From assembly GCA_963812915.1 (NCBI GenBank), contig CAWEXB010000009.1:1-64000 (forward strand): DNA of 64,000 bases. Direction: 5' to 3'. This stretch comes from JACVRW01 sp963812915. Lineage in GTDB: Bacteria > Actinomycetota > Thermoleophilia > Solirubrobacterales > Thermoleophilaceae. Below, one piece after another: positions 27,630 to 35,970 of the stretch. Made by a program: the position numbers and the translations under genes. The notes beneath the pieces are model-generated. The model saw only the letters and a list, made by a program, of their open reading frames with translations, made no database searches and was not told the origin of the DNA. Position 1 is the first letter of the stretch. The number at the start of each line of letters is the position of its first letter.

Positions 27630-28469
27630 ATGGCTGACGGTACACAGACAGCAGAGGGCTCGGCTGGGGTCCAGGGCGACCTCTGGGGAGAGCGCGCCCG
27701 CGACTGGGCCGACGTCCTCGAGGGCTGGAACGGCTGGGGGATACCGCTCTACCGGCACGTCCTCGAGCGCGTACCGGTCGGCAGCGGGACAAAGCTTCTC
27801 GACATCGGTTGCGGCGCAGGGCGCTTTTGCAGGATCGCCGCCGATCGGGGTGCCCAGGTCGCCGGCATCGACGCCGCCGGCCCGCTCGTCGAGATCGCCC
27901 GGGAGCGCGTCCGGGATGGCGACTTCCGGGTCGGTGAGATGGAGAACCTCCCATGGCCCGACGACACGTTCGACGTCGTTACCGGCTTCAACTCGTTCTT
28001 CATCGCCGCCGACATGGTCAACGCGCTCCGCGAAGCGCGGCGGGTGGCCCGGCCGGCGGCGAGCATCGCGATGACCGTCTTCGGGCGACCGGAGCGATGC
28101 CAGTCGACCCCGCTGTTCACGTCGCTGGCACAGTTCGCTCCCCCGCGATCGAGCGAGGAGAAAGAGGACGGGCCCGCGCTCCACGAGGAGGGAGTGCTGG
28201 AGCGGCTAGCGGCCGAGGCCGGACTCACGCCCATCGAGGCCGGCTACGTCCAGATTCCGGAGGAGTACCCGGATCTGGAGACGATGCTGCGCGGCTACAC
28301 GGCCTCTGCACCCTTCGTGCGAGCGGCTCGCTCAGCGGGGCGGGAGGCGGTACGCGAGGCGCTATCCCAGGCCCTGCAGCCGCTCAAGGTGTCCAGCGGG
28401 CGTTACCGGCTCGAGGACGAGCTCCGCTACCTGATCGCAGCCGCCTACGTACCTCATGCCGGTCCTTGA
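27630..28469 (+). CDS. Class I SAM-dependent methyltransferase
   Basis: This 279-aa protein has a Methyltransf_11-type domain: motif I KLLDIGCGAGRFCRIAADRG, acidic end of beta-2 in VAGIDAAGPLVEIARERV, and post-I MENLPWPDDTFDVV. The C-terminal third (PEEYPDLETMLRGYTASAPF) probably shapes the substrate pocket, as in small-molecule methyltransferases. It is the last gene of the tetR-cupin operon. ATG is preceded by GAAGGGAGCAACG. The substrate is unknown. Confidence 0.9.
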   Translation: MADGTQTAEGSAGVQGDLWGERARDWADVLEGWNGWGIPLYRHVLERVPVGSGTKLLDIGCGAGRFCRIAADRGAQVAGIDAAGPLVEIARERVRDGDFRVGEMENLPWPDDTFDVVTGFNSFFIAADMVNALREARRVARPAASIAMTVFGRPERCQSTPLFTSLAQFAPPRSSEEKEDGPALHEEGVLERLAAEAGLTPIEAGYVQIPEEYPDLETMLRGYTASAPFVRAARSAGREAVREALSQALQPLKVSSGRYRLEDELRYLIAAAYVPHAGP

Positions 28470-28624
28470 GAAGATCGAGGCGGGTGCCAGGGAGCCGGTC
28501 GGAGCAGGGGCCGGATCGTAGAGAGATGGCAGACCGTCGTCACGAGCCGGTGGCGGCGCGGTGCGACCACCGCTCAGCCGAGACTCGCGGCCCGCGAGGG
28601 ACGGCTCCCCGAGCGGGATGTGGC

Positions 28625-28909
28625 CTAAGCGGCCTGCTGTGCGATGGCGAAGGTGACCTGGCCTGCGTCGACCTGGGCGTCCAGGCGCTTGTCCTCCAGC
28701 AGCGTGGCCGCGCTAGCGTCCAGGAAGACCTGGGCGCCCTGTTCCTCGACCACCTCATCGTCGTCGGCCGGGGTGGCGGCCACCGAGAGCTCGAACGACG
28801 CCTCTCCCGTGGGTGGGGCGGTGATCCGAAGCCCTGCGCTGTCGGGGACCTCCGGTGCAGCGACCAGGCCTCTGATGGCCTCGGCCGCGTTCTCGCTGAT
28901 CGCAAGCAT
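28625..28909 (-). CDS. HesB/IscA-like protein lacking cysteines
   Basis: This protein is about 94 aa. The fold pattern LAISENAAEAIRGLVAAP, AGLRITAPP, and QGAQVFLDASAATLLEDKRL matches the A-type Fe-S carrier family. All three conserved cysteines are absent; the protein contains none. It therefore cannot bind an Fe-S cluster in the usual way. ATG 28909 is chosen because GGAG lies upstream; an in-frame ATG at 28948 would add 13 residues. Confidence 0.78.
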   Translation of the reverse strand: MLAISENAAEAIRGLVAAPEVPDSAGLRITAPPTGEASFELSVAATPADDDEVVEEQGAQVFLDASAATLLEDKRLDAQVDAGQVTFAIAQQAA

Positions 28910-29182
28910 GCGGCTCAGCTCCTTCGGGTCGGGTCCTTCACCCCCCACCCTAGAGAAACCAGCCGGGCCCCAGACGAACCGGCCGTCTGGCGCGCCGACA
29001 GGTCAACGGCCGGCGCGTCCGTCGGCTTGAAGCAAGCACGACCCGATGGGCGGCGATCGACGAGGGCGCCAAGTCAGCCCGCCACCACTCCTCGCCCGCC
29101 TGTTGCGTCGGAAGCCCCGTGCGCCACACCCGGCGCTGGCCGGCCGTGCGCGTGATGTCCGACGCCGGCTCGGGAACGCTGA

Positions 29183-29359
29183 ATGGAGATGAGGAATTCA
29201 CAAGTGCACGTTCAGGACCCAAGCACAAGGTCCTTACCTAGGGCAGAGGTGCCAGAGGCGCCTCCCGTCGAGCCCGAGCTGCCGCCGGACGAGGAGCCCG
29301 AGCCCGAGACCCCCGAGCCGCCGGTGCGCGAGCCGGAAGAGGAGCCCGTCCCCACGTAG
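29183..29359 (+). CDS. Small acidic Pro/Glu-rich protein
   Basis: This 58-residue open frame has an ordinary first third and a strongly biased tail made of Pro, Glu and Asp (VEPELPPDEEPEPETPEPP and similar). No domain. No strong ribosome site was seen. The bias toward alternating Pro and acidic residues, without matching bias in the other frames, supports translation, but this is inference. It lies upstream of a conserved hypothetical on the same strand. Confidence 0.4.
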   Translation: MEMRNSQVHVQDPSTRSLPRAEVPEAPPVEPELPPDEEPEPETPEPPVREPEEEPVPT

Positions 29360-29383
29360 GAGCGGCGCCCCAACAGGCTCGAT

Positions 29384-29899
29384 TTGGAGTCGCGACCCAC
29401 AGCGGTCACCGTCGCCTCACACGGCACGAGTCCTAACGCTCGTAGGTGCCGATCAGCTCGGTTGCGGCCAGGGTGTGGCCCTCGAGGGCGCGCTCTCTGG
29501 ACCGCCCACGGCGGCACCTCTGTGGGTAACGGGAGCTGCAGGAATCCGCACAGGGCGTTCAGGTTCACCGGAAACGGCAGGCACGCGACGCTTCACGCGG
29601 AGGACGTGCCGGTCGTCGACAGCTTGACCTTCGTACCGATCCCTCCACCGATCGTAATTCCCGCCACGGTTAGCTTCACGGTCAGGTGGGATGCGACCGG
29701 CCCGTTGATGGAGCTCGGCTCTGGAACCGCCGTCCCGCCGACCGACCGAGCGGCCTTCCTTGGTCGCTTCCGGGAGGCCCGGGCAACGGGATCGTTCTCG
29801 GGCAGGGAGCTTGGGTTCAGCTTCGAGTCCGACCCCGGGGCTAGCTCGGATCGCGGCTTCGCCGAGCTGGGACGGGAGCGGAACGGCGTGTTTCTCTGA
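29384..29899 (+). CDS. Conserved hypothetical protein
   Basis: The recognisable part begins near residue 55 (FRFTGNGRHATLHAEDVPV) and runs to the end (SVPPTD-like, AAFLGRFREARATGSFSG, ELGFSFES, ERNGVFL). It looks like a Solirubrobacterales family of unknown function. The first 50 residues are unlike the rest, so the real start is probably later or a small frameshift lies near 29550. No signal peptide or membrane segment is clear. Confidence 0.55.
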   Translation: MESRPTAVTVASHGTSPNARRCRSARLRPGCGPRGRALWTAHGGTSVGNGSCRNPHRAFRFTGNGRHATLHAEDVPVVDSLTFVPIPPPIVIPATVSFTVRWDATGPLMELGSGTAVPPTDRAAFLGRFREARATGSFSGRELGFSFESDPGASSDRGFAELGRERNGVFL

Positions 29900-30052
29900 C
29901 GGCTGTCGAGGAAGTAGCGCCCAGACGCGCGGATCGCGGCCGAGGACGCGAGCCGCGAAAGGAGCGCCAGCGATGGCAGACATCGCGGCGGTGACGATTC
30001 AGGGTAGGGAGGGCGACCTTTCGCCTCCGCGGCGGACCACTTCGCCTCGGGC

Positions 30053-30165
30053 TTGCGGAGTGAGTTGATCCGGCCCGGGGACCAGGGGTATGAGCCGGCG
30101 CGCGACCTGTGGAGCGGCATGATCGACAGGAGCCCGGCGCTGGTGGTTCGCTGTGAGGGTGTTGC
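30053..30165 (+). pseudogene. Fragment of a berberine-bridge-like FAD oxidase
   Basis: A short frame reads LIRPGDQGYEPARDLWSGMI, then DRSPALVVRCEGV, which is the N-terminal start of FAD-linked oxidases (FAD_binding_4, berberine-bridge type). It stops being similar at about 30165, where a dispersed repeat begins. The rest of the gene is not in the window, so this is a relic. The stretch 29900-30560 holds no intact gene. Confidence 0.6.
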
Positions 30166-30190
30166 CTTGGGCTGCCATGCCGGCGACCCA

Positions 30191-30250
30191 GCGGTGCTGG
30201 TTTTCGACGAGACCAGGAGCGACGGCGTGGGCTGCTTCTCCACGGGAGCA
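30191..30250 (+). repeat. Dispersed intergenic repeat (locus 2)
   Basis: It reads GCGGTGCTGGTTTTCGACGA, then GACCAGGAGCGACGG. CTGGT and ACCAG can pair around the TTCGACGAG loop, a compensated version of the stem in other copies. The minus strand reads LVENQHRW. It directly follows the FAD-oxidase fragment. Confidence 0.65.
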
Positions 30251-30564
30251 GCGACGTTCGTCGCCCGCCGGTAACCAGCGTTGCGAGCGGTCCGCGCTCG
30301 GACACGGAAGTGCGACGAGATCGCGTTGGGGCCGAGCACCGTCTCGAGAATCCGGGCGCGCCGTGCGGGGATCACTGCGTCAGAGCGCGCCCACGGTCGA
30401 TCGCCATCGGCGAGCGGTCCGCGTCGAGAACGCGCTCGTCTGCGGCGCGCCGCGTCCTCGTATCGCGGGCGCTCCATCTGGCCGAGCGGGCGAGCACTCA
30501 GCACCGATCAGCGCGGCCGTGCCCGAGCACGCCGCCCTGGTGGGCCACCGCCTGTCGTGTGTCC

Positions 30565-30594
30565 TTGACCGGCCCCCTCCGAATCGTCTCTAAT
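30565..30594 (+). promoter_or_regulatory. Sigma-70-like promoter of the amine oxidase gene
   Basis: TTGACC (30565-30570) and TCTAAT (30589-30594) are separated by 18 bp. A transcript would begin near 30601 and carry the Shine-Dalgarno GGAGGAGG before the ATG at 30622. Confidence 0.5.
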
Positions 30595-30621
30595 GGGCAG
30601 AGACTCGAGGAGGAGGTTCAG

Positions 30622-32160
30622 ATGGCTCGCACTCCGCTCGCAGGTCGGGTGGACGAGCTGTTCGCCGCCGTGGGCGATGAGCTCGCGGTCGCTCAGCGGC
30701 CGACGCGCCGTCAGGTTTTGAAGGGCGCCAGCGCGGCCGTCGCCGCTGCCACGCTCGCCGGCGCCGTTCCGGCGGCCAATGCCGCGACCGGGCCGCGCAT
30801 CGTCGTCGTCGGAGGCGGCTTGGCCGGCCTGACCTGCGCCCACCGGCTCAAGCGGGCCGGGTACCTGGCACAGCTGCACGAGGCCTCGGACCGCGTGGGA
30901 GGGCGCTGCTGGACGAGGCGCGGCGACTTCGCCGACGGCCAGGTCGCCGAGCGCGGCGGCGAGCTGATCGACCAGGGCCACGCACACATCCGCCAGCTCG
31001 CCCAGGAGCTCGGCCTGAGGCTCGACAACCTGCTTCAAGCGGAGCCGATCGGCAGCGAGCCGTTCTACTTCTTCGACGGCGCGCCCTACAGCCACGACGA
31101 AGCGACCGAGGACCTCAAGGCGATCTGGCAGAAGGTGCACAGCGACGTGTCGGCGGCCAGCTACCCGACGCAGTTCGACAACTTCACGGCGCGCGGCAAG
31201 GAACTCGACGAGATGTCGATCGTCGACTGGATCGAGGAGAGCGTGCCCGGGGGCATCGGCTCGAAGCTCGGCCAGCTGCTCGACGTGGCCTACAACATCG
31301 AGTACGGCGCCGAGTCGAGCGAGCAGAGCTCGCTGAATCTGCTCTACCTGCTCGGCTACCGCGGCCAGGGCAACCTGCGCATCTTCGGCCCCTCGAACGA
31401 GAAGTACCACGTCCGTGGCGGCAACGACCAGATCCCGGCCCGGCTCGGCCGGGCGTTGGCAGCGCAGATCATCCTGGGCTCGGAGCTCGTGGCAATGAGG
31501 CGAAGGTCCGATGGCTCCTACTCACTCTCGTTCGAGCGGGGCGGCGCCACGCGCGACGTGGTGGCGGACAAGGTCGTGCTCGCGCTTCCCTTCTCGATCC
31601 TGCGTTCGTCGGTGAACACTTCGAAGGCGGGCTTCAGCGAGCTCAAGCGCACCGCGATCGCGGAACTCGGGATGGGGACGAACTCGAAGCTGCATCTCCA
31701 GTTCACGAACCGCCACTGGGCGACGCTCGGCTCCAACGGCGAGACGTTCTCGGACCGCGGCTACCAGAACACCTGGGAGGTCAGCCGTGCGCAACCCGGC
31801 AGCTCGGGCATCATCGTGGACTACACGGGCGGGGACGTCGGGGCCAGCTTCGGCTCCGGCACGCCCCAGGAGCGGGCGCGGCAGTTCCTGGCGCAGATCG
31901 AGCCGGTGCTCCCGGGCATCTCGGCGCGCTGGAACGGCCGCGCAACGGTCGACTTCTGGCTCGACAACCGCTTTGCGAAGGGCTCCTACTCGTATTGGAG
32001 AGTCGGGCAGTACACGAAGTTCGGCGGAATCGAGGGCCGGAAGGAGGGCGAGGTCCACTTCGCCGGCGAGCACACCTCCGTGGACTTCCAGGGCTACCTG
32101 AACGGCGGCGTCGAGACCGGCGAGCGCGCCGCCGGGGAGATCCTGGCCGACCTGAAGTAG
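30622..32160 (+). CDS. Tat-exported flavin monoamine oxidase-family protein
   Basis: This 512-aa FAD enzyme of the amine oxidase family oxidises an amine or amino acid with release of H2O2. Residues 28-34 (TRRQVLK) and the following hydrophobic stretch form a twin-arginine signal with an AxA-type cleavage site (AANA). The FAD Rossmann motif is VVVGGGLAGL (61-70), followed by EASDRVGGRCWT. The C-terminal FAD segment is VHFAGEHTSVDFQGYLNG. ATG at 30622 follows GGAGGAGG; the frame upstream is open but unsupported. It appears single-gene, with a dispersed repeat after it. Confidence 0.9.
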   Translation: MARTPLAGRVDELFAAVGDELAVAQRPTRRQVLKGASAAVAAATLAGAVPAANAATGPRIVVVGGGLAGLTCAHRLKRAGYLAQLHEASDRVGGRCWTRRGDFADGQVAERGGELIDQGHAHIRQLAQELGLRLDNLLQAEPIGSEPFYFFDGAPYSHDEATEDLKAIWQKVHSDVSAASYPTQFDNFTARGKELDEMSIVDWIEESVPGGIGSKLGQLLDVAYNIEYGAESSEQSSLNLLYLLGYRGQGNLRIFGPSNEKYHVRGGNDQIPARLGRALAAQIILGSELVAMRRRSDGSYSLSFERGGATRDVVADKVVLALPFSILRSSVNTSKAGFSELKRTAIAELGMGTNSKLHLQFTNRHWATLGSNGETFSDRGYQNTWEVSRAQPGSSGIIVDYTGGDVGASFGSGTPQERARQFLAQIEPVLPGISARWNGRATVDFWLDNRFAKGSYSYWRVGQYTKFGGIEGRKEGEVHFAGEHTSVDFQGYLNGGVETGERAAGEILADLK

Positions 32161-32315
32161 CTCAGCTCTTCTTCAGCGGCGCCTGGCAGAACGCGCGGCA
32201 CCACATTCCGACCATCGGATAGTTCTCGGTGTCGACGTCGGTCGACGTCGCACTGCTGGTTGCCGCCGTTGCCCTTCAGCCGGCCCGACGACGGGGGATG
32301 CTGCTCCTGCGTCCC

Positions 32316-32412
32316 GCGGTGCTGGTTCTCGACGGGAGCGGGAGCGGCGCAGGGCCCGATCATGCGCCCGCTCACGCCTGGATCTCATCCGGAGCAGGCG
32401 CGCCGCTTGGTT
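32316..32412 (+). repeat. Dispersed intergenic repeat (locus 3), long form
   Basis: About 97 nt beginning GCGGTGCTGGTTCTCGACGG and later ACGCCTGG and TCCGG. It aligns along its length with locus 4 (37008-37104) at roughly 70 percent. The minus strand reads PVENQHRG. It sits in 32161-32617, where no gene was recognised. Confidence 0.65.
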
Positions 32413-32617
32413 CGCGTCGCGCTGCTGCTCGTGCCTCGATGCGACAGCGCGGCTGCGGGCGCTCCGGCAGCGTGCGCGCCGTCGCGATTGGTCGGTTGCG
32501 ACAGCGTTGCTCGGTTCGGTCGCGCCACTCGTCGGCCTCCAAGCGTCCGTTCGATGCTCCCATTTCACGGCACTCTCTGCGAAGCTGAGCGTCGATCGAC
32601 GCTCGCGGAGAGGTGCC

Positions 32618-33412
32618 ATGGACACAGTCGAGGTCGATGGACTCCACATCGCCTATGAACGGGCGGGGAGCGGGCCCGCCCTCGTGCTCCTCCACGGCTA
32701 CGTGGGAGACGGCCCAACCACGTGGCAGCGCCAGCTCGACGAGCTCTGCGACGAGTTCACGGTCGTCGCCTGGGACGCTCCGGGGGCCGGGCACTCAGCG
32801 GATCCGCCCGAGCGATTCAGCCTGGACGGCTACGCCGACTGCCTGGCCGGATTTCTTAGGATGTTGGGGTTGGATGCTCTTTGTGTGGCCGGATTGTCAT
32901 TCGGCGCCATTCTCGCCCTGGCACTCCAGCGCCGACACTCGGCCGTGGCTCGCGCCATGGTCCTGGCGTCGGCATACGCGGGCTGGGCTGGCTCGCTGTC
33001 TCCCGAGGTCACTGAGCAGCGCCTTCGGCAGGCACTCGCGTTGGCCGAGGGCGGGCCCGATGCGTTCGTGGATGCGTTGCTGCCGACGATGTTCTCCAAG
33101 CCGATCCCGCGTGAGACGATGGACACGTTCCGCGCCAGCATGCAAGCGTTCCATCCGCGCGGATTCCTGGCCATGGCGCGCGCATCTGCCGAGGACGTCC
33201 GCGACGTGCTGCCTCACGTCGACGTGCCCACGCTGCTCGTGTACGGGGACCGGGATGTCCGAGCGCCATTGACGGTCGCCGAGACACTCCACGCAGCCAT
33301 CTCCGCCTCGAAGCTGGTCGTCTTCCCGGACGCCGGACATATCTGCAACATCGAAGCCCCCGACGAGTTCAACGCGGCAGTCCGGGACTTCCTTCACGAG
33401 ACACACAGCTAG
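32618..33412 (+). CDS. Alpha/beta-fold hydrolase
   Basis: This is a 264-aa serine hydrolase. The oxyanion-hole motif HGYVGDG is near residue 26, the nucleophile elbow GLSFG places Ser at 94, the acid is in YGDRDVRAP and the catalytic His in DAGHICNIEAP, so the triad is complete. ATG at 32618 follows GGAGAGGTG; a longer upstream frame has no ribosome site. The substrate is unknown. It converges with the recombinase gene, with a hairpin between them. Confidence 0.9.
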   Translation: MDTVEVDGLHIAYERAGSGPALVLLHGYVGDGPTTWQRQLDELCDEFTVVAWDAPGAGHSADPPERFSLDGYADCLAGFLRMLGLDALCVAGLSFGAILALALQRRHSAVARAMVLASAYAGWAGSLSPEVTEQRLRQALALAEGGPDAFVDALLPTMFSKPIPRETMDTFRASMQAFHPRGFLAMARASAEDVRDVLPHVDVPTLLVYGDRDVRAPLTVAETLHAAISASKLVVFPDAGHICNIEAPDEFNAAVRDFLHETHS

Positions 33413-33583
33413 GCGCCGCTTTCGCTTCGCATGCGAGTCGACCCCGGTCGCCTTGTAGCGGTCAACGAGCGCGCTGCTGCCTTTGTCTGCTTGCGGTCGT
33501 CTGTGCAGACGTCCACGAGGCGCCTGCTGCGGACGAGCCTCAGCGCTCTCAGCCGCGCCCGTCGGGACACCCGCTTTGCCAGG

Positions 33584-33614
33584 GAGCGGGAGCACCGTAT
33601 CGGCGCTCCCGCTC
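33584..33614. terminator. Bidirectional hairpin between convergent genes
   Basis: A perfect ten-base stem (GAGCGGGAGC with GCTCCCGCTC) and an 11-base loop lie 17 bases after the recombinase stop and about 170 after the hydrolase stop. No T-run follows, as is common in GC-rich actinobacteria. It may also be part of the recombinase's own recombination site. Confidence 0.6.
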
Positions 33615-33630
33615 TTCCTGGTCGCTCTGG

Positions 33631-34326
33631 CTAGAGCTTGAGTCCGGCGCTGGCAGACATCATCGGCGCGCGGCGGGTGCGGACAGCCGTGATGATCTCC
33701 TCGGGGTCGATGCCCTGGAGGTAGATCGAGGTGGTGCCGAGGCTGGCGTGGCCGAGCTGGCGCTGGATGATGTTGAGCGGCACGCCCTCGCGGGCGAACT
33801 CGAGCGCGTGCGCGTGGCGCAGCTGGTGCGGCGCGAACCGGCGCCTTATCCCTGCACGGGCCGCGACTCGGCGGAACTCGGCGCGGACCGCCGCAGCGGA
33901 CCAAGCACGGCCGCGGGTGCGCCCGTCGATGATGCAGAACAGCGGCCCGGCCGGTAGCTCCGCGCGCACGGCGAGCCAGCGGCGCAGCTGTTCCCAGCCC
34001 CACTCGTCCATCCCGACCTCGCGCCGGCGGCCGCCCTTGCCGCGGCGGACCAGCAGCGATCCGCGCCGCTGGTCGAGGTCGTGCTCTGCGAGCGCGAGTG
34101 CCTCCTGCAAGCGCAGCCCGGCGCGCCACAAGACGACGATCGTCGCTCGGAGACGCCAGCCGTGGCGGTCGTCGCCCGTGTGGCGCATAACCGCCACGAT
34201 CTCGTCCACAGTCGGCGGGTCGGCCGGATAGCGCATCCGCTTATTGCCCGGCGATCGGCCGGTGTGATAGCCGGGCATCGTCACCGGCGAGCGGCGTCGC
34301 CCCGCCGCATCCAACAACACGGTCAT
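33631..34326 (-). CDS. Minimal tyrosine recombinase
   Basis: This 231-aa protein is made almost entirely of the catalytic domain. Catalytic residues are visible: Arg72 (RAGLRLQEAL), Lys97 (RRGKGGRRRE), His167 and Arg170 (PHQLRHAHA), His193 (LGHASLGTTS) and Tyr202 (IYLQG). The usual N-terminal SAM-like core-binding domain is missing; only about 35 residues precede the catalytic fold. ATG at 34326 follows GAGGAGG. It may be an integrase of a small mobile unit or integron-like cassette system. No phage genes lie beside it. Confidence 0.88.
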   Translation of the reverse strand: MTVLLDAAGRRRSPVTMPGYHTGRSPGNKRMRYPADPPTVDEIVAVMRHTGDDRHGWRLRATIVVLWRAGLRLQEALALAEHDLDQRRGSLLVRRGKGGRRREVGMDEWGWEQLRRWLAVRAELPAGPLFCIIDGRTRGRAWSAAAVRAEFRRVAARAGIRRRFAPHQLRHAHALEFAREGVPLNIIQRQLGHASLGTTSIYLQGIDPEEIITAVRTRRAPMMSASAGLKL

Positions 34327-34678
34327 GAGACCTCCTCGAATCGGACAGCGTTGTCGGCGCTGCCCTACCAGCCCGCCCACAGCCGGGCTACCGCTTGGTC
34401 ATAGAAACCGAGCGTCAGACCCGCCCAAAACCGGATGTCGAGAGCGCTGAGGCTCGTCCGCAGCGAGCGTCGTCGGCACCTGCGCGGATACGCCTCGTTT
34501 CATGGGTAAGGAGCACCCTGGGTAGTTGGCGAGCCGATGCTGGTGGCGGCGGCGACGCAGGTCCTCGGAGTCATTCGGGGCCCGGGACGGAGCCCCGCAC
34601 CAATTTGGGTTGAAGGACTACTTGCATCCCCCGAGACAACCGGCGTAGAGTCGCAGCAACAACACGGAGGTACTGGCC

Positions 34679-34957
34679 ATGCATGTCGTCGTGCAGCACC
34701 GGATCACCGATCCGGAGAAGTTCTACTCGATAAACGCTGAGGAGGTTGCTGGAGGCGGGCCGCCTGGTGTCCAGGGGCGGCAGTTCTTCCCGTCCCAGGA
34801 CCGATCGGCAGCCGTTTGCCTGTGGGAGGCGGACTCGATCGACGCGCTCCGCGACTATCTCGACCCGGCGACTGCCGGCGCGAGCGAGAACACGTACTTC
34901 GAGGTCAACGGAGAGCTCGCGATGGGCCTCCCGGAGACTGCTGCGGCAGGCGCCTAG
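34679..34957 (+). CDS. Small ferredoxin-fold-like hypothetical protein
   Basis: This 92-aa protein begins MHVVVQHRITDPEKFYSINA and contains CLWEADSIDALRDYLDP, a pattern of small dimeric alpha-beta barrel (ABM/DUF-type) proteins. The function is unknown. ATG follows ACGGAGGTACTGGCC. A strong intrinsic terminator follows at 34982. It is a single-gene unit, transcribed away from the recombinase. Confidence 0.8.
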   Translation: MHVVVQHRITDPEKFYSINAEEVAGGGPPGVQGRQFFPSQDRSAAVCLWEADSIDALRDYLDPATAGASENTYFEVNGELAMGLPETAAAGA

Positions 34958-34981
34958 TAGGGCCACGAACGTCGCGACAAG

Positions 34982-35010
34982 GCGCCCCCGATCGGGGGCG
35001 CTTCTCTTTG
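34982..35010 (+). terminator. Intrinsic terminator
   Basis: The perfect palindrome GCGCCCCCGATCGGGGGCGC (34982-35001) is followed by the T-rich tail TTCTCTTTG. It directly follows the 92-aa gene. Confidence 0.88.
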
Positions 35011-35099
35011 TCTGTCGCGTTTGGCGCATTCGCTTTCACGCTGCAACGCGCTGCTTGCGGTTGGCGCGCGACGGAAGGGCGTGTGAACCAGCCACGCCG

Positions 35100-35762
35100 C
35101 TAGCTGGGACCCGCACGCACGGCAGCGGGCGCCGGGGAGGCCGTCGATTGGCTCCGCAGAAAGAGCAAGACGGCGACGATGAAGAGGACCAGGCCAATGG
35201 GTCCGTACGGCGGGGGGTGGGCGCTGATCAGGAATGGGGAGATGCCGAGCAGGATGGCCACGGAAAGGGGTGCGCCTTCGCGACCGCGGAGGGCGACACC
35301 GGCGGCGATCATCGACGTGACAAGCGCGATGTTCCCGATGCTGACGAACACTCCGAAATCGCGAAAGAGGATGTTCTCGGCGAAGTCCTGGGTTAGGTCT
35401 TCGCGTGTCGCCTGATTTATTCCCGATTGTCCGTTCAGGTCGTCAACGAGGGTGCCGACCCCGATCCCCTGCAGCGTCTCGAAGGCTCCGTAGAAGATGA
35501 CGAATGGAATCAGCGCGATCCGGCTGACGCGCGCCGCCGTCCCCTCAATATCGCGCATCAGCACATAAACCGCAGCGGCAAACAGCGGGATGAAGATCAG
35601 CATCCCGATGTGAACTACGAGAAATCGATCTACCTTGTCCTGCAGATTCAGATAGATCGTTTCGGCCTCCCCGCCCGGATGGAAGAGGAGCAGGATCGCC
35701 CAAGCCGCGGGCACGCCAAGGATGAAGGCAACTTCACCGCGGCTCAGAGCTTGGCGTGACAT
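35100..35762 (-). CDS. Integral membrane protein, unknown function
   Basis: This 220-aa protein has about six hydrophobic segments (for example VAFILGVPAAWAILLLF, IGMLIFIPLFAAAVYVLM, LISAHPPPYGPIGLVLFIVA) with a short extracytoplasmic loop that includes DDLNGQSGINQAT. No catalytic motif. ATG at 35762 gives a sensible first membrane helix; the frame is open further upstream. No family is recognised beyond related hypothetical membrane proteins. Confidence 0.75.
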   Translation of the reverse strand: MSRQALSRGEVAFILGVPAAWAILLLFHPGGEAETIYLNLQDKVDRFLVVHIGMLIFIPLFAAAVYVLMRDIEGTAARVSRIALIPFVIFYGAFETLQGIGVGTLVDDLNGQSGINQATREDLTQDFAENILFRDFGVFVSIGNIALVTSMIAAGVALRGREGAPLSVAILLGISPFLISAHPPPYGPIGLVLFIVAVLLFLRSQSTASPAPAAVRAGPS

Positions 35763-35970
35763 GGCAGCACTGTATCCCAGGATCGGCGATCTGCCAGATG
35801 GCTCTCGCTTTCGCGTGAAGCTGTCGCGCAAGGCCCTGCTCGAAACAGGCGGCCACCGTCGTGAAAGCGCACCTCAGAGCGGTTCAGCCCGCGGGACTGG
35901 CAGACGCGGGATGGTTGCGTAAGGTCACCGCTCAGACGCTTCACGGTGGCACACTCTGGCCGCCCGGACG

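Noticed and set aside
17863..34326. A prophage, suggested by the HNH nuclease, tail-collar protein and recombinase
   Set aside because: These genes are 4-12 kb apart and separated by ordinary metabolic genes and IS elements. No capsid, portal, terminase or lysis genes are present.
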